Positions 5,747 to 7,862 of a stretch of DNA of 7,862 bases are shown piece by piece. The stretch is taken from positions 1-7,862 of the forward strand of contig WTHV01000090.1 of the NCBI GenBank assembly GCA_011525265.1, written 5' to 3'. Positions within the stretch are counted from its first letter, which is position 1. Each line of letters opens with the position of its first letter. The notes beneath the pieces were generated by a model. The model searched no databases, was not told the origin of the DNA, and saw only the letters and a program-made list of their open reading frames with translations. The position numbers and the translations under genes were made by a program. Origin of the DNA: Alphaproteobacteria bacterium. GTDB lineage: Bacteria > Pseudomonadota > Alphaproteobacteria > Puniceispirillales > Puniceispirillaceae.

Positions 5747-6697
5747 TTATTCTGGTGCGCCGATTGAGGCTATTACGGGCAGATGATCTGATGGGAAGCG
5801 GCCATCAATTTTACTATCATCAATCACATGGCTGACAATCTGTGTTGCTGGGTTTGTAAAGATGTAATCCCATCTCTCATAGGCAGCCACACTGCGGAAC
5901 CCATTCCATGTTGAATTCGGCCCGCTTATCTGTTTGGCCATGCGCCGTGCATCAAATAAACAATTCTTATTCTCAATCGCTTTGGTGGTTGCAGAATTAG
6001 GAATATCGTTGAAATCACCAGTTAGGATAATCATCTCAATATCCTGCTGTTCGCGCACCTTTGTGATGTAGTCATGGATAACAGCCCCGCTATTGCGACG
6101 TGCCCCTTTACCGCGATGGTCATAATGCGCAGAGCCTAAAAGGATAAGCTTGCCAGAGGCTTTATGGCGCAATGTGGCAAAAGTGGTGATACGTGGCAAA
6201 GCCGCATCCCAGCCTTTTGAGCCAATTTTTTGCGGCGTTTCACTTAGCCAGACAGTCTCAGTTGATATCATATCATAATCGGACTTGCGGAAGAAAATAG
6301 GCGCATATTCGCCTTCTGTTTTGCCATCATCACGTCCAACACCCACAAATTCATATTGTGGCAATGTCTGTTGCAATGTGAGGAATTGGCTGTGGAGGAC
6401 TTCTTGCAAACCGCCAAGGTCAACATCATGCTTATCAAACATGCCTGTCACCTTTGGTATGCGATATTGCCAATTATTTTTCCCATCGCCCGGATTATCA
6501 TAGCGAATGTTAAATGACATCGCCTGAATCGTATCAGATGGCGTGCTATCATAGCGCTCGCCTGCACAAGCTGAGATGACTTCCTCTGTGATTTTAACAG
6601 AATCATCACCAGACAGAGATTGACCTGATTTAAACGTCAATGCAGACGCCTCAAAACTCACCATAGCAGCAGTAATTGCCAAAAGGGAACGGAACAT
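5747..6697 (-). CDS. Exported endonuclease/exonuclease/phosphatase (EEP) fold hydrolase, substrate unknown
   Basis: A 316-residue metal-dependent hydrolase of the EEP superfamily, which includes nucleases, phosphodiesterases and phosphatases. Residues 1-19 look like a Sec signal peptide with likely cleavage after EASA, so it is probably periplasmic or secreted. About 38 mature residues precede the EEP domain. Superfamily motifs in order are MSFNIRYD (60-67, Asn63), GGLQEV (95-100, metal-binding Glu99), SAHYDHRG (189-196, His191), TGDFND (226-231, Asp228 and Asn230), WDYIFT (276-281, Asp277) and SDHLPV (303-308, Asp304-His305). All main catalytic positions are present. The group more often reads NTH where this has SAH. 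The mature protein has only two cysteines (44 and 246), which could form a disulfide. The start has a strong Shine-Dalgarno at 6705-6710. It is convergent with the HisD-like gene and divergent from dusA. The substrate cannot be told from the sequence. Confidence 0.9.
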   Translation of the reverse strand: MFRSLLAITAAMVSFEASALTFKSGQSLSGDDSVKITEEVISACAGERYDSTPSDTIQAMSFNIRYDNPGDGKNNWQYRIPKVTGMFDKHDVDLGGLQEVLHSQFLTLQQTLPQYEFVGVGRDDGKTEGEYAPIFFRKSDYDMISTETVWLSETPQKIGSKGWDAALPRITTFATLRHKASGKLILLGSAHYDHRGKGARRNSGAVIHDYITKVREQQDIEMIILTGDFNDIPNSATTKAIENKNCLFDARRMAKQISGPNSTWNGFRSVAAYERWDYIFTNPATQIVSHVIDDSKIDGRFPSDHLPVIASIGAPE

Positions 6698-6704
6698 AAA
6701 AGCA

Positions 6705-6710
6705 ACTCCT
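6705..6710 (-). promoter_or_regulatory. Ribosome binding site of the EEP hydrolase gene
   Basis: AGGAGT on the minus strand, seven bases from the ATG at 6697. It is the strongest Shine-Dalgarno in the window and fixes the start immediately before the signal peptide. Confidence 0.8.
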
Positions 6711-6851
6711 CATAATTCGTTGCAATGAAGCTAAATAATGCTCTTCTGACTTACAAGGGTTTATTTCTCGCTCTTGCCTGAAAGAGGGTGGCGATTTTCT
6801 GCCAGTCACGCTATAGATATCGCAAGAAGAACCAATTTTTTACGGCATATC

Positions 6852-6857
6852 GAAGGG
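6852..6857 (+). promoter_or_regulatory. Ribosome binding site that decides the GTG start of dusA
   Basis: GAAGGG lies eight bases before the GTG at 6866. The only nearby ATG upstream of the conserved region (6888) is out of frame, and the first in-frame ATG (6935) falls inside the conserved APMMDWT motif. The GTG with this site is therefore the real start. The rest of the 168-base divergent region (6698-6865) holds no gene or RNA that I can recognise. Confidence 0.7.
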
Positions 6858-6865
6858 CTTTGTTT

Positions 6866-7862
6866 GTGACAGACCAGTCAAAAATCAATGGCATTTCAGC
6901 GAAGCGCATAGACCGCCGCCTGTCTGTCGCACCGATGATGGATTGGACGGATAGGCATTGCCGTGTGTTTCACCGGTATTTGAGCCCTGATGCGCTGCTT
7001 TTTACCGAGATGGTGACAGCAGAGGCGATACTTCATGCAGGCGCAGAGCGGTTTTGTCATCATGATGAGATAGAACATCCTTTGGCGTTGCAGCTTGGCG
7101 GCTCTAACCCTGATAAGTTGGCGCGGGCTGTTGAGGCGGTTGCCCCCTATCAGTTTGATGAAATTAATTTAAATGTGGGTTGTCCGTCTGACCGTGTGCA
7201 ATCAGGGCGCTTTGGGGCTTGTTTGATGGCAGAGCCTGAGCTTGTGGCGCGCTGTATGCGTGCTATGGCACAGGCAAGTGATACACCTATGACCGTGAAA
7301 TGCCGTATTGGCATTGATGATATGGATGAAGAGGCAGGGCTAGATGCGTTTGTGGATGCGGTTGGTGATGCTGGTGTGAAAATCATCTATTTGCACGCCC
7401 GCAAAGCCTGGCTGTCTGGACTCTCTCCCAAAGAGAATCGTGATATTCCACCGCTGAATTATGCCCGCGCATGGCGCTTAAAACAGCGCTGCCCAGACCT
7501 TGAGATTTATCTTAATGGCGGCATTGTGTCAGCTGATGCGGCATGTGATGAGATGGCACGCTTTGATGGTGTGATGATTGGCAGGGCGGCTTATAAAACG
7601 CCTTATATTCTCTCAGAGATTGGCGAGCGCGCTTTTGGTAGAGCGCCTGTCAGCCGTGGTGAGGTGATGCGCAAAATGGCGCATTATGCGAATAAGCAAA
7701 TTGAACAGGGCGTAAAAATGCACGCTATGACACGTCATATGCTTGGCCTTTATAATGGTCATGTTGGCGCGAGGACATGGCGGCGTGTTCTGGGCGAGGA
7801 ATTGCGCGGCGAACAGGATGCAAGCAAGCTCATCGCCGCCGCAGATGCCATTGAAGAGCGCA
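6866..7862 (+). CDS. dusA: DusA, tRNA-dihydrouridine synthase (C-terminal end cut by right edge)
   Basis: An FMN-dependent, NADPH-using enzyme that reduces uridines in the D-loop of tRNA (positions 20/20a for the DusA subfamily). The reading frame is open for 332 codons to the window end, close to the usual family length of about 330-340, so only a short tail is missing. It forms a TIM barrel followed by a helical domain. Motifs seen are SVAPMMDWTDRHCR (20-33), LQLGG (75-79), NLNVGCPSDRVQSGRFGA (101-118) with catalytic Cys106, MTVKCRIGID (142-151) with FMN-contacting Lys145, LHARKAWLSGLSPKENR (176-192), IPPLNY (194-199), NGGI (217-220) and IGRAAY (238-243). LHARKAWLSGLSPKENR and IPPLNY mark DusA rather than DusB or DusC. 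The start is GTG at 6866 with GAAGGG eight bases upstream. It is divergent from the exported EEP hydrolase gene. Confidence 0.95.
   Translation, partial: MTDQSKINGISAKRIDRRLSVAPMMDWTDRHCRVFHRYLSPDALLFTEMVTAEAILHAGAERFCHHDEIEHPLALQLGGSNPDKLARAVEAVAPYQFDEINLNVGCPSDRVQSGRFGACLMAEPELVARCMRAMAQASDTPMTVKCRIGIDDMDEEAGLDAFVDAVGDAGVKIIYLHARKAWLSGLSPKENRDIPPLNYARAWRLKQRCPDLEIYLNGGIVSADAACDEMARFDGVMIGRAAYKTPYILSEIGERAFGRAPVSRGEVMRKMAHYANKQIEQGVKMHAMTRHMLGLYNGHVGARTWRRVLGEELRGEQDASKLIAAADAIEER

Noticed and set aside
6789..6817. TGGCGA and TATAGA with a 17-base spacer upstream of dusA, considered as its promoter.
   Set aside because: The -10 is good, but the -35 matches only about half the consensus, so it is not firm enough to annotate.

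Overview
The window reads as a piece of an alphaproteobacterial chromosome with moderate GC. The best taxonomic clues are two small families largely confined to Alphaproteobacteria or mitochondria-related lineages (DUF1674/SDHAF4 and DUF1491) and the arrangement purH - heparinase II/III-like gene - rsmB, with a DUF1674 gene divergent from rsmB. That arrangement is familiar from many alphaproteobacteria. The moderate GC and short intergenic gaps would suit a marine lineage such as SAR116, but this is a guess. No mobile element, CRISPR array, tRNA, rRNA or phage gene was seen, and no gap without a gene exceeds 170 bases.

Left block, minus strand (1-3679): rsmB (16S rRNA m5C methyltransferase) is followed by a heparinase II/III-family protein without a visible signal peptide, then by the 5' part of purH, which runs off the left edge. 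The three genes point the same way with gaps of 78 and 136 bases and no clear terminator between them. They may be partly cotranscribed, although purH has a plausible promoter of its own.

Middle block, plus strand (3745-5697): a 58-residue DUF1674 protein (succinate dehydrogenase assembly factor 4 family) is divergent from rsmB across 65 bases, and its best promoter predicts an almost leaderless mRNA. It is followed by a DUF1491 protein and a histidinol-dehydrogenase-family enzyme. That enzyme keeps the HisD fold motifs and catalytic Glu-His pair but has lost two of the four zinc ligands of E. coli HisD. No other his gene is nearby, so it is probably a paralogue with another substrate. This is the most interesting gene in the window.

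Right block: a strong hairpin with a U-tract separates the HisD-like gene from a convergent minus-strand gene for an exported endonuclease/exonuclease/phosphatase-fold hydrolase. Divergent from that is dusA (tRNA dihydrouridine synthase), starting at GTG and running off the right edge almost complete. Overall the window is mostly housekeeping (RNA modification, purine synthesis, respiratory complex assembly) with two or three enzymes of unknown substrate. I found no sign of a previously undescribed multi-gene system.
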